Shown here piece after piece: positions 1 to 16,986 of a stretch of DNA of 64,000 nucleotides. The stretch spans positions 3,711,083 to 3,775,082 of the forward strand of contig NC_079387.1 of assembly GCF_021018895.1 (NCBI RefSeq), written 5' to 3'. A program made the translations under genes and the position numbers. Each line of letters starts with the position of its first letter. Position 1 is the first letter of the stretch. Under the pieces are notes generated by a model. It was given only the letters and a program-made list of their open reading frames with translations. It ran no database searches and was not told where the DNA came from. This stretch comes from Seriola aureovittata (taxonomy: Eukaryota; Chordata; Actinopteri; Carangiformes; Carangidae).

Positions 1-5
1 CTTAC

Positions 6-6474
<6,469 letters not shown>

Positions 6475-6917
6475 GGTGCCGTTCATGGGCAGCCCCGGAG
6501 CTTCGGCACCGCGCTGGCGAGGAAACCGATTACCACCACCAACACCGGCGAAAGCGGCTCAACCTCAACCAAAGTCGGGCAGTCAGTCGCGGCCTTCATA
6601 CGTAACGTTGGACCCGGCAATCAGTGATGACGCAGCCAGCTGTGTCCTAAAAACAATGGTGTAAAAATCATTATTTACAGTTTACGTTTTAGATACTGTA
6701 ATTTTCTCACAAACCTTTTCATGAAGTTAACAGTTTGGAGTTTAACAGTTTACCATCTTGTATCCACTTAATTTTTACTTCATTGATCAAATTGGGAGAA
6801 ATATTTGTTGTGGGCATTTACACTAAAAAAGGAACACATACCGTTCGCAGAAAGTTCAATTAATTTGTAGAAGATGAACGGCACTCAATCTCTGATATTA
6901 ATGTACAAAACGACTAG

Positions 6918-6989
6918 TTCCCATACCGGGAGTCGAACCCGGGCCGCCTGGGTGAAAACCAGGAATCCTAACCGCTAGACCATATGGGA
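6918..6989 (-). tRNA. tRNA-Glu (UUC)
   Basis: A complete cloverleaf reads on the minus strand. The 7-bp acceptor stem TCCCATA/TATGGGA is perfect, box A is TAGCGGTTAGGA-like, the anticodon loop TTTTCAC gives anticodon UUC, and box B is GGTTCGACTCC. The T-stem CCGGG/CCCGG is intact. A TTTT terminator follows about 8-11 bases downstream (6907-6910). No intron is present. The gene sits in the divergent gap between gk and wbp4. Confidence 0.97.
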
Positions 6990-7560
6990 CACCGTCAACA
7001 ATTTCAAAAAATATAAAGATAAATATGAATCATTGATGAGTTCATTGACGCGTATATATTCGTTTTATATTTGTGTTTCTCAAATATTGATATTGTTTAT
7101 GGGAACAAATTCAAACATCATCGCATCTAAAAATAAATAAATAAATAATTTACAATCATTGTGAGGCAATACTTTTTTGTGCTTTTGGTTCTCAATAATT
7201 AGCAAGATTTGTATTTTATTGCTATTATTATATATTGTATTTTATGTATTTTATATTTCTACAAAGCATTTCTATATTACACCACCAGCGGGCAATAAAA
7301 TATCAAAATAAACCGGTAGAGATCTTGCTCGACGTCCTTAATAACCAAGCTATCCTTTTCGATCGAGGTGCCCCACAACCTCTTAAAGGCTTTTTTTTCC
7401 ACATTTCTTTATTTTTGCGGAGCTTTTTTCTTTTCCTTTTTCCATTTAATTTTAACCTGTAGTCTCGTTTGTTCTGCGCCGGGCGATGGCGTCATCAGTA
7501 ACGGACGGTGTTGTCATTCTTGAAATGTGGGAAGCGGTTGTCTCTTTATTTGGTTCGTTT
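6990..7560. other. gk-wbp4 intergenic region
   Basis: The sequence is AT-rich up to about 7440, then GC-rises near 7470-7560 into the likely wbp4 promoter and 5' UTR. A GCGTCATCA element, similar to a CRE/ATF half, lies at about 7489-7497. No ORF with family similarity was seen. Confidence 0.5.
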
Positions 7561-7602
7561 TAAATTCTCCGTCGCAGTTTAATCTACAAAGTCCTGACCA
7601 AA

Positions 7603-10503
7603 ATGTAAGTAAATCGATACACCGGGGAATTTTATTTGTACGTTCAGAGCCAGTTACTTATTTGGCCCTGGGCAGGATTTGGGACAGTTAGCCACGTCAG
7701 TTGCCCATGCTAAAGATAACCTAACTCATTTATGTTTGTTATCCAGTAATAGTTGTTTTTGTGTATTTTCAGGGCCGACTACTGGAAGTCACAACCGAGG
7801 AAATTCTGTCAGTACTGCAAGTGCTGGATTGCAGACAATAAGCCTGTGAGTGGGTGGAAATATGCTTTGCATGTTGCTGAGGAAAGTTTCTACAAATATA
7901 CTACTAATGTCTCTCCTGGTGTTTGTTTTCCTCTGCAGAGCATTGAATTCCACGAAAGAGGGAAGAATCACAAAGAAAATGTGGCTGCCAAAATTTCAGA
8001 GGTATTTACATTTACTTTTTTCTTTCTGTGTTTAAGCAGGGACTGAATATTCCGTCTTTCAGGGGTGAAATGCTGCCAACGAGATCGATAATATGCCTGC
8101 AGTTAATTGAGCAAAAACGTAGTTAGTAATGTGAGTTGAATTTCATAATCTGAATGAACCTTGCCCATGCAGATTCTCAGTCTGCTTGCTGATTCACAAG
8201 AACTCAGCACTCAGGCAGCAAGTAATGATTATTTTAATTACTGATTAATCTGGCAAATTATTTATTTGATTTTTTGATAAATCAATTAATCTTTTGTCCA
8301 TGAAATACTACAAAAGAAAAGGAAAACATCCTCATGCATCAAAGTCCTCATATTTGAGATGCTAGAAAAAGCAAATATTTGCCTGTTCTTTTTTGAAAAA
8401 TTACTATTCGGTTATTATATTATTAAAATAGTTGCTTAATTTTCTGTCAGTCAACTAATTGGCTAATTGTTGTTTCCCTAATTAACAATTCTATAACCAA
8501 AAATACAAATGTTCTGTATTCATCAATTGGGGTTCACAGTAACACACACAGGCATGAATACTAACAGCCAAGAAAAACTTGCCTGTCTTGGCACTGCTCT
8601 CAGGACTGGCAGGGGAGATAAGGTCCAGGCATAACACTCTGACTTGACAGCTCTCTTCTGATTGGCTAGTAGTAGTTGTCACTCATGCCCTCCTATCTTT
8701 CTTTCTGCAGATTAAAAAGAAGAGCATTGAAAAGGCGAAGCAGGAGGAACGTATGTCTAAAGAGTTTGCAGCGATGGAGGAGGCTGCGATGAAAGCATAT
8801 CAGGAAGATCTGAAGAGGATGGAAAGGGAGGCAGCAGGTAACTGTTTGACATTTTAATGAAATAATGTGGAAGCTATGTGGGCAAAACTTTTGCTCTTTG
8901 ATTACATTTAATTGTTATTGTGCTATGATCAGGTTTACCACCCCAAACAACTACTGCCGCTAAGCCACAACCTCAGGCAAAACCCCATCCCAGAAAACAG
9001 CAGAAGAAAGAGAAAGCAACCAAGAGGTTCACAAAGCAAACAGCAACGCGGGTTTGGGTTGAAGGACAAACAGATGATGGACAGACATACTATTACAACA
9101 CAATAACTGGAGGTAAGGAAACCTGAAAATACAACTCTTCTTTAACATGACAGTTAACCCACAATAGTTTTATATTTCAGTTCAAACAGACTCTTTTCGA
9201 TGTGGTTGCGGTATTTTGTTGTCTATGTATTTTAACTACAGAATCTCAGTGGGAGCAACCAGGGGGTTTCCGGGGAGAAAGTTCAGCCTCTGCACACCCT
9301 GGACAGACTGAGGTTAATAATCAAATGTTTTTGTTTCTGTGCATTTTTAGTATATTTATTTTATTTCAAACTATATTGTATTATTCTGTTCATAGTATGC
9401 ATTTATATGTTATATCATGTTTCTCTTTAGAGCTCTTCAGGCTGTCCTTGGATGGAAGCCGTCAGTCCTGATGGTTATACATATTACTATAACACAGAGA
9501 CTGGAGGTGGAATACGTTTTTATGCATTTACACTTTCTTCTACTTATTTTCTGTGTGCTTTATTGCTGGATTTCATTACTAATTGCACGCTATGTCTTTC
9601 TCACCTCACAGAGTCCAGCTGGGAGAAACCAGCAGACTTTCCTTCAAATGAGGCATCTGGATCCGGGTCCTGCAGAGAAGAAGAGAGTCAAGAGGAGCCT
9701 TTAACCCCTCAGCCCGAGCCACTTTCAGGAGGAGAAGAGAGCCCCACTGGGGCCCAGGCATCTCAGGAGGCTGAGGTCCCTGAAGAAGCCAGTGAGCAGC
9801 CCAAAGTCCCAAAGATCAGCTTCAGGGTGAGAGAAGCGCATGAGTATTAGCAAAAAGAATTTTAACTTCTGCCGGTTCAGATTCTATGAAAAAAAAAAAA
9901 AAAAAATCGAGACCTCACAGTCCTCGTTTTTTTTGTTTTCAGAAAAGGAAAGCAGAGGCTGAGCCTTCAGAAAAAGAGGGAGAAGAGAAAGCAAGTGATG
10001 ATACTCCCAAACAGGATGCTGAAGAGATGAAAAAAGAGGAGGAAGAGGTCCAAAGCACAACAGCTGAACCTGAGGAGAAGAAAGAGGAGGAGGCGACACA
10101 AGTGGTGACACAAGCCAAAAGGCCCAAAGCTGCCAATCCATATGGGGCCTGGGAACAGATCCAGGAAGAGGAGGATCCATTGTAAGTGAAGCGCTATTTG
10201 AACGGTTAATTAGGATACCGGTACACTACGGATTGATCCTCTCATTTATTTCAGTAGCTACTGAAAAGGCACTGAGTGTTTCTTTTTTCTTTATTCTCCA
10301 GTGCCAATGTGGACCTACAGTTGCCCCAGGTGGAGGGAAGCACAGCCAGCGCTCCAGCTGACGTGCCGCCGGAACCCAAACCCAAGTTCAAGGAGCGCAT
10401 CATCACCTCCCTTGGAGACGAAGGTGGACCTGCTTCATTCAGGAGGAACAAGACGCAGAACGGCAAATCCAGGAGCCTCCGACAGAGAGACAATGACGAC
10501 TGA
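7603..10503 (+). CDS. wbp4: WW domain-binding protein 4 (formin-binding protein 21)
   Basis: FBP21 is a nuclear spliceosome-associated protein that binds proline-rich splicing factors through two WW domains. Exons: 7603-7604, 7773-7845, 7939-8001, 8711-8837, 8933-9112, 9242-9312, 9431-9506, 9612-9826, 9943-10181, 10302-10503, giving 415 residues (human 376). The start codon is split: exon 1 supplies AT and exon 2 supplies G, giving M-A-D-Y-W. A matrin/U1-type C2H2 zinc finger uses Cys13, Cys16, His30 and His36. A charged helix follows. WW1 lies at about residues 129-156 (Trp130, YYY 141-143, Trp152) and WW2 at about 176-205 (Trp178, YYY 189-191, Trp200). The acidic, Glu/Lys-rich C-terminus ends in the basic segment FKERIITSLG and downstream Arg residues. 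It is convergent with mtrf1. Confidence 0.96.
8215..8480. repeat. dispersed AT-rich repeat, copy 2 (wbp4 intron 3)
   Basis: The segment has the ATTACTGATTAATCTG start, the AATCAATTAATC core and a TTTCTGTCAGTCAACTAAT end typical of the same family as the copies near 5.9, 36.2, 47.8 and 51.8 kb. Confidence 0.55.
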
Positions 10504-11757
10504 CCCAAACGCGTCAAAGCTTCAAGCCAGAATGAGACTTTTACACCAATACAACTCTTTCTAGGAACGTGCTGACATTGAAATGCACCGTTTTGATCTT
10601 TGAAGTATGCGCAAATCTTTTTTTTTTTTTTTTTTGTATTAACAATTTTAGGACAAATTGGCTGAAAAAACACATTTTTTCTAATCCCAAAAATGTCTAC
10701 CATTGGACACAATACGTGCTGTTTTTCTGTACCGAGATCTGTCGCAATGAAGCTGTGCGACGCTTTTATAGTCTTCAGGTTGGTATTATCCCATTTACGC
10801 AATATTGTAGGCAGCCTGGCGTGATAATTTTGGTGAAGACATGTCTTAGTCTGGTAATCGCAAATGTATCCATACAGAGCAATTCAAAAAGTTTTTGTAT
10901 TTTCCACATCTGTATTTTTTTACCAGTGTAAGTTATGAAAGGCTAGTGGAAACACCATTGCATTACTTGTCAGTTAAAGTGAATGAATGTCATACATTAT
11001 GAGATGGGGAAAATGTGATCTCAATAAATGATGACTGTCTGGATACTGAGAAAATTATTTTTTTCAAAATTTAACTGATTGGAGGGAAAGCTTTTCAGCC
11101 ACGCGTGAATAAAGAATCATCATAATTAATTAATACCAGTTAGAGTTAAATGTCCAGCCATCGTGAAGAAAACATTCATTTATAATAAGAGATGACCAGA
11201 GAAGAAAAAATTGGAGTTTGTTGTTCAGCTGGCACACATACACAGGGTGTGACATGCTCTTGGTGAGTGAGTGTAAAAAGCTGATATGTGGTTTTACCGC
11301 ACCCTGACTGGCAAAGAACCATCAAGAATATTTACCCACAATAAACAGTACTGATGGCTGTTTACATTCAGTGTAGACAGTCAACTTTACTATCAAGTTT
11401 TTACCGTGAAAAGTAGTAATCATACTAAAATATTTATAATTTATACATAAATATTGCTCATCTGTAAAGCTGTAGCATTATTTAGGGAATTGCCATGGCA
11501 CAAAATATATAATTTCATATTTTATTACAAAAATAAAAATCTATTATGAGCAATGGTTGCAGTTCCTCTTATGTATGTATGTATGCATCCTTTGCAATGT
11601 GACTATTGCATAAGTGTAAATTTCAATATGAATGATGATATAATATATTTTTCAGTCCTGGTATGCAGTCACAGTACCGTAGGATGTGTTGGAGAAAATC
11701 ATCCACTACACCACATATTGCATGTTCAGTCCACCTGACAGGAAGCTGTTTTGTGCA
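10504..11757. other. convergent 3' UTR region of wbp4 and mtrf1
   Basis: No coding sequence was seen. Plus-strand AATAAA hexamers at 11023-11028 and 11108-11113 are candidate wbp4 poly(A) signals. A minus-strand AATAAA (plus TTTATT, 11521-11526) is a candidate for mtrf1. The two transcription units therefore probably end without overlapping. Confidence 0.5.
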
Positions 11758-14270
11758 TCAGTCTGCAGATTGTCCAGACTCTGGTTGTCTCAGACTGCCG
11801 CTGCTGCTCTCCACCATCTCGAGAAGAGACTCCCTCTCTGCGTGTTCAAGTACGTCAGAGATCAGGTCATCGAGAGCCGCCCCTCCTCTCATGAACTCCT
11901 GAACACATGGACCAGAACATATGACACTGATTTTTACTAATGAGTTGAGAGATTTAAAAGTGGGTAATAAAAAAAATTTAAGAAACCAGAGATTCAACCG
12001 TACACAACAGTTTTGCCTGTTTTACAAGTTTGAAAATGACAAGAATGACAAACTTAAAATGTACGGGTTAACATTTCCTTATGGAGACACGTTGACTCTC
12101 TTAATATCTAACCTTAATGTCTCTTGTGACATATCCAGTCCTGTGGTCTGTGACACGATCCTGGCTGAAGTTGTAGGTGCGAATCCTCTCTGACTGAGAG
12201 CGTGTACCCACCTGTAGTTAGGAACGTGAGAATTAAGACATTGCAAAAATATCTGAATATTACATCAGTTTTCCTGGTAATAATGGTCACTCACCTGCTG
12301 CTTTCGTGCAGTATGCCTCTGCTCAGTATCTTTACCCATCATGCTCTGGTAGAGTCGGGCCCTCAGCACACGCATGGCGGTATCTCTGTTTTGCAGCTGA
12401 GAGCGAGTCTGCTGACTTTCAGCTGTTATGCCTGTTGGGAGGGTAAACTAACGGTGAACACAGAAGGCGACCAGGCCTCATATTTATATGACATAAAAGC
12501 AGAGCTGTCCGTAAATGTTTCTGGCATGTTTTACCGGTGGGGAGATGAACGACGCGCACTGCGCTGTCTGTTGTGTTGACACTCTGGCCCCCGGCACCTC
12601 GAGCTCTGAATGTGTCAATGCGAAGATCCTTTGGATCGATGTGGACATCAACCTACAAACACAGAACAAAAAGGACACAAGTGGAAAAAAAATACTTTTC
12701 TACCATGCTAATAAACGCAGACTTATGAGAACGCAGGTGGGAAAGAGACAAGAGTGTACCTCCACTGGCTGAGGCAGAATAATAACAGTCATGGTTCCTG
12801 TGTGGATACGCTGCATCCTGGAGGAGAGGCCCACCTCAGGGATCCTCTGCACCCGGTGTGTTCCTCCTTCATGCTTCAGGTGTCTGTACACATTGTCCCC
12901 GGTTATTCGTATCGCTGCATGGTGCAAACCCCCTGAGACACACGGTCAATCAATGTTAAACTTTTTATGCTCTTTGGACATTTTAACTTGTCACAGCAAA
13001 AAAAATGGGAGCTGGGTTAATAGCATTTATTCTGTTTTAGTGCAGCAGCTGAAAGACTGATTGGCTCAACATTTTTTCATGGTCATGTCCATGCACTACC
13101 ATTTTAGACACCACTGAATTAATAAAGATTTATCTACAGTGTATATGTTGATCCTGCATAAAAAAAAACAATTGAAACTGAACACTCAAGAAGATGAATG
13201 ATACAGAAATACAGTCAAAAACATGATTTACCATACTCAGCAGGTGTGTAGTTATAAACCTCAAAGTCCCAGTTCTTGTAAGACGCAAAACCCTGGTACA
13301 TGTCAAACATTTCTCTGCTGAATTGCTGACAGATGTCACCTAAAACCACATTTAGGATAATAGAAAGTTTAAGAAAACGTATCGGCAAGCCGATTTTAAA
13401 AATGTAAAGAAACAGATTATTTTCTGTTTGCATTCTTTCATACCTCCTGTTGTTCGTCCTGATACGACCTCCAGCAAGACATTACTGGAGTCAAGAGGGT
13501 CAGTGGGCACAAGTGCTTTGATCAACTGGAAAGAAAGAAGGTTCCACTCATTAACTCTGAATTTTCTATTTATTTCAATATATGTTTGATCATTATTTTG
13601 TGTTCTTACATCTTTTCTCAAAGCCAAAATCTTGCTGGAGATTTGCCCTTCCTCCTCCTTTAACAACTGGGTGAGCTGTTCGTCTTCATCTTTGGTACCA
13701 GCTGAACCTGCAGTCAGGGGGAAACAGAACAAGGCATTTTGATGCTATCTGCAATTTAACATGGATACCATCTGACATTCTAACACTGTTTAGTTTTTAA
13801 TTTCCTCTGTCATTACCAAAGAATTACTTTATGTCTTGACATTTGTTACTGACAGAAATACAATAATACTCACCATTCAGTAGTGAAAAGACTTCCTCGT
13901 GGTCTTTAAGGGCTTGTTCAATACTACCAAATATATTTGCCAGAGGCAGCAGCTCTGTGTGTTTCTTTATAAGCTGTTTTCTGTCAGACTCGTTGAGATA
14001 AACATGTTGTAACCTCTCGCTGAGGTCTCTGTACTCCCCCATGAGTTGCTGAAGGTACCTCTGGAAAGACTCGCTCTGATACAAGTCCCCCAGATCGCTG
14101 TGACTGAGACGTTTTGATTCTACTGTGCCCCGGTAAGGCACCTCTGTAATGTTAGCATATTTCAGACTGGTGTGTCCTGGCAGTGTCCTCCATCCTCCTC
14201 TTATTCCTGTACTGCTGTAAACTACACGGCTACACAGTGAGCACAGTCGAAACCAGCGATTGACGAGCAT
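11758..14270 (-). CDS. mtrf1: mitochondrial peptide chain release factor 1 (MTRF1)
   Basis: This is a mitochondrial class I release factor; human MTRF1 is reported to act at the AGA/AGG codons ending COX1 and ND6. Exons: 13874-14270, 13610-13707, 13444-13525, 13232-13339, 12760-12932, 12535-12652, 12295-12431, 12113-12211, 11758-11898; all phases close and give 450 residues (human 445). Domain 2 contains [17 protein letters not shown] and [10 protein letters not shown]. The decoding segment [19 protein letters not shown] carries the longer loop typical of MTRF1 rather than the shorter PKT loop of MTRF1L. The catalytic loop reads GAGGQS, with Ser where most family members have His. I chose Met at 14270 because it begins an Arg-rich presequence-like stretch and matches family length. 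The frame stays open to another ATG at 14453, which would give 511 residues. Confidence 0.94.
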
Positions 14271-14468
14271 GTCACTACATTTACAGCGCAATGAGTAAAG
14301 AAAAACAATATCTACACGCGTTGTTGGAGTGTTTTCACTGCAACTGTAGCATGTAAGACAAACCGGAAGTAGTTTAGGAAAAGAGGTCGAGGAGACGAAA
14401 GAAGTGAATGCTGGGAGCTGTAGTTTCATTGTATAGTACTTTGGTCCAGCCATAGTTGAACTCTTACG

Positions 14469-14508
<40 letters not shown>

Positions 14509-14695
14509 TCAATAACCATGTTAAACTAGTAAATACCATCATAGTTATCGTACTCACTGGCGCTACAGTTTCACATATTGACATCAGTTCGCTAGCATTA
14601 GCATTGATTTTGTCATTAAAGTAACATTGGTACAGGTGTTGGCTAGTTTGTGCCGAACCTAACGCAGTCACACAAGCCTACAAACTGAGGTCAAA
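14271..14695. promoter_or_regulatory. bidirectional promoter region, mtrf1/ccdc122
   Basis: The start codons of mtrf1 (minus) and ccdc122 (plus) are only about 425 bases apart in head-to-head orientation, so both promoters must fit here or overlap. A (TTTA)n tract of about 39 bases sits in the middle (14469-14507). No TATA box was evident on either strand. Confidence 0.55.
14469..14507. repeat. (TTTA)n microsatellite
   Basis: About 9.5 perfect tetranucleotide units lie inside the mtrf1/ccdc122 divergent promoter interval. Confidence 0.95.
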
Positions 14696-16986
14696 ATGTC
14701 AAACTTTAGAGCCAGTGCCGACGGTAAGATGATAGTACCTAGTTAAATATACCTATTGACAAAAAACAATAAAGAGAATTGGTGCTTAAGTATTTAAGTA
14801 ACTGTGCTGGTGAAAGTGATTTAACTGACTATGAAAAAATAACAAATGCACTAATGTCAACTTTGTTAGCCTATTATTAGCTAATATTAGCTTACTGAAC
14901 TCACTATTTATTTTATTGTGCTAACTGTAGCTATAACCACATTAGCTATGGATTAGTAGATGCATATTGAAATCCCTAACATTTTGTGATGTGTTCAGGG
15001 GTGTCTGCCAAATCAAAAGATGACATTTGGAAATACTCTTACTGACTTATTAGTGAAAATGTGATTTCTAAGTGGTTACACTAACAGTCAGAAGGTTTTA
15101 CAGAAACCTAACTACACTTTTATCAATGTCCCTCAGGAACACAGATGAATCCTGGTTTTTCATTAACCAAGGCAGTGGAGGATGTCAGTAAACAAGGCTA
15201 TACCCAGATTGAGGCCTTGAAAGAGAAAGAGAAGAAACTCAGCTCCCTGCAGGTTCACCTTCACACCTTAATTTAATACAGGCTGAAGTTAATGCTGCTT
15301 ATAAACTAAATTATTTTCTCTGTTACGCACTTAAACACTTTCTTTCATTTTGCTAAATGAAGAAGTGTATACCTTAGCTATTACTGGTAGTAACAGTAAC
15401 AGTATAAGCTGCTGTAATGGTAGAAGTAGTTGGTGGCCTAAAAAGATGGATGTATATTAAGAGCTGGCAATTAATTACTGCAACGCATTGGTGGGGAGTA
15501 GAAATTGTTATGCTTCCTTTTCCAGACAACTCTTTCAGATGTTGAGATGAAAGGTAAGAAGGCAGAGCAGCAGCTGAGATCTAGAGTGAGGGAGATCCTA
15601 GTGCTGGAGGGCGACATGGAGCACCTGGAGCAGCAGACTAAAGTCCTGCATGATCGCTGTGTATCCATCAGCAAAGAAAACGCAGAACTCCAGATTCGTA
15701 CACGTGAGGAGGAGGAGAAAGCTTGCGTGGCTCGGGAGGGGTTCGACACCTATCGACAGAAGATGGAGGGTCACAGAGCAGCTGTTTTGCATGCAGCGAG
15801 CCAGACGGAGGTCCATAAGAAGCTGGAGGAGAAGAAAGCGCTGGTCAGGATGTTGACACGGAAAAAAGAGGAGCTGAAGAAAGATTTAGAGAATCCAAAT
15901 GGAGACAGTGTGCATATGGCAAAGGTGAAGATAATGATCGGGAATTGTACTGAAATTTTAAACTTTATGTATTATATTTTTTGTTTTTGCTTTCCTTTGA
16001 TTAGACATTTATTTTTTACTCTTGTACTCCTTCGTTTGTTTTTTTCCCCCCATAAACCTTCCACAGAGATCTGCAGTATCCGTAACCATTTTATTTTTCT
16101 GCAGAGAGAGATTGATGCTCTGAAGGAGGAGATCTCTGTGAGGAGAAAGGCCATAGCTGAGAGGAGAGAGCGACTGCAAAAAGAGCATGCGACTCATACC
16201 CAGATAAAGAGAGACATAGAGGTACGGCAAAGAGAAGTTTATACTAGGCTTGCGACCAACGTCCCAGAGACACATGGTGATGTTTATCTGTTGTCCTGTT
16301 GTGTCCAACAGTCCAAAACCCAAAAGCATTAAGTGTAAAATAAATAAATTGAGACCCTGTTAGTCTCAATAAAAACTCATCAGACTTTATTTTGTTTGTG
16401 TTCCCACTGCCTCAGATCCAGAACAAACGCTATGAAGCCATTGTCAAGCGCCTCCACTGCCAACTGAGCAGGGCCCAGGCTGTCTACAGGTGAAAATAAA
16501 CACAGACACCATCTATATTTATACAGCAATGAAGTGCTTGCATACACTTATGTATTATACACTAATGTTTTGCACAGGTGTTAATTCTAAATTTATTTAC
16601 CAAAGGAAAGTAAAAACTAAAAATAGCAAAATGACATTTCCTTGGCCCTTTGTGACTAAAACAGCTCTAGAATTCAAAAATGAGGAATACATTTGGTTGT
16701 TTAAGATACATTTAAAACAGGAATTTTCAAATTTTCATATCAGTGGGAAGAAAATCATTGAAGAAGTTTTTTACCCCATCACTCCTCATGCAGCCTTTTC
16801 ATTTGCTGCAATTTAACAGGAGGGTACTTGAAGGCAAATTACCCCAATGATGCAGTAATGTTCAACATTGTTACATTAAAAGCTCCCAAATTATGTCTGC
16901 TTTATTTCAGGCAAATGTCTGAAGACATCTACCACATGGAGAGACAGCTAGCTGAGCTCAAGAATCAGCAAGAGTCCTCAGCTTAA
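14696..16986 (+). CDS. ccdc122: coiled-coil domain-containing protein 122
   Basis: The product is a largely alpha-helical coiled-coil protein of unestablished function. Exons: 14696-14723, 15137-15252, 15526-15924, 16105-16221, 16416-16489, 16911-16986; every junction is GT-AG and in frame, giving 269 residues (human CCDC122 is 273). Heptad-rich, Glu/Lys/Arg/Gln-dominated sequence runs from about residue 30 to the end. The family match rests on the block KKEELKKDLENPNGD and on IQNKRYEAIVKRLHCQL, both near-identical in spacing to human CCDC122. No signal peptide or membrane segment is visible. The first exon codes only nine residues plus one base. The gene is head-to-head with mtrf1. LACC1, its neighbour in human, is not seen here. 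Confidence 0.9.
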
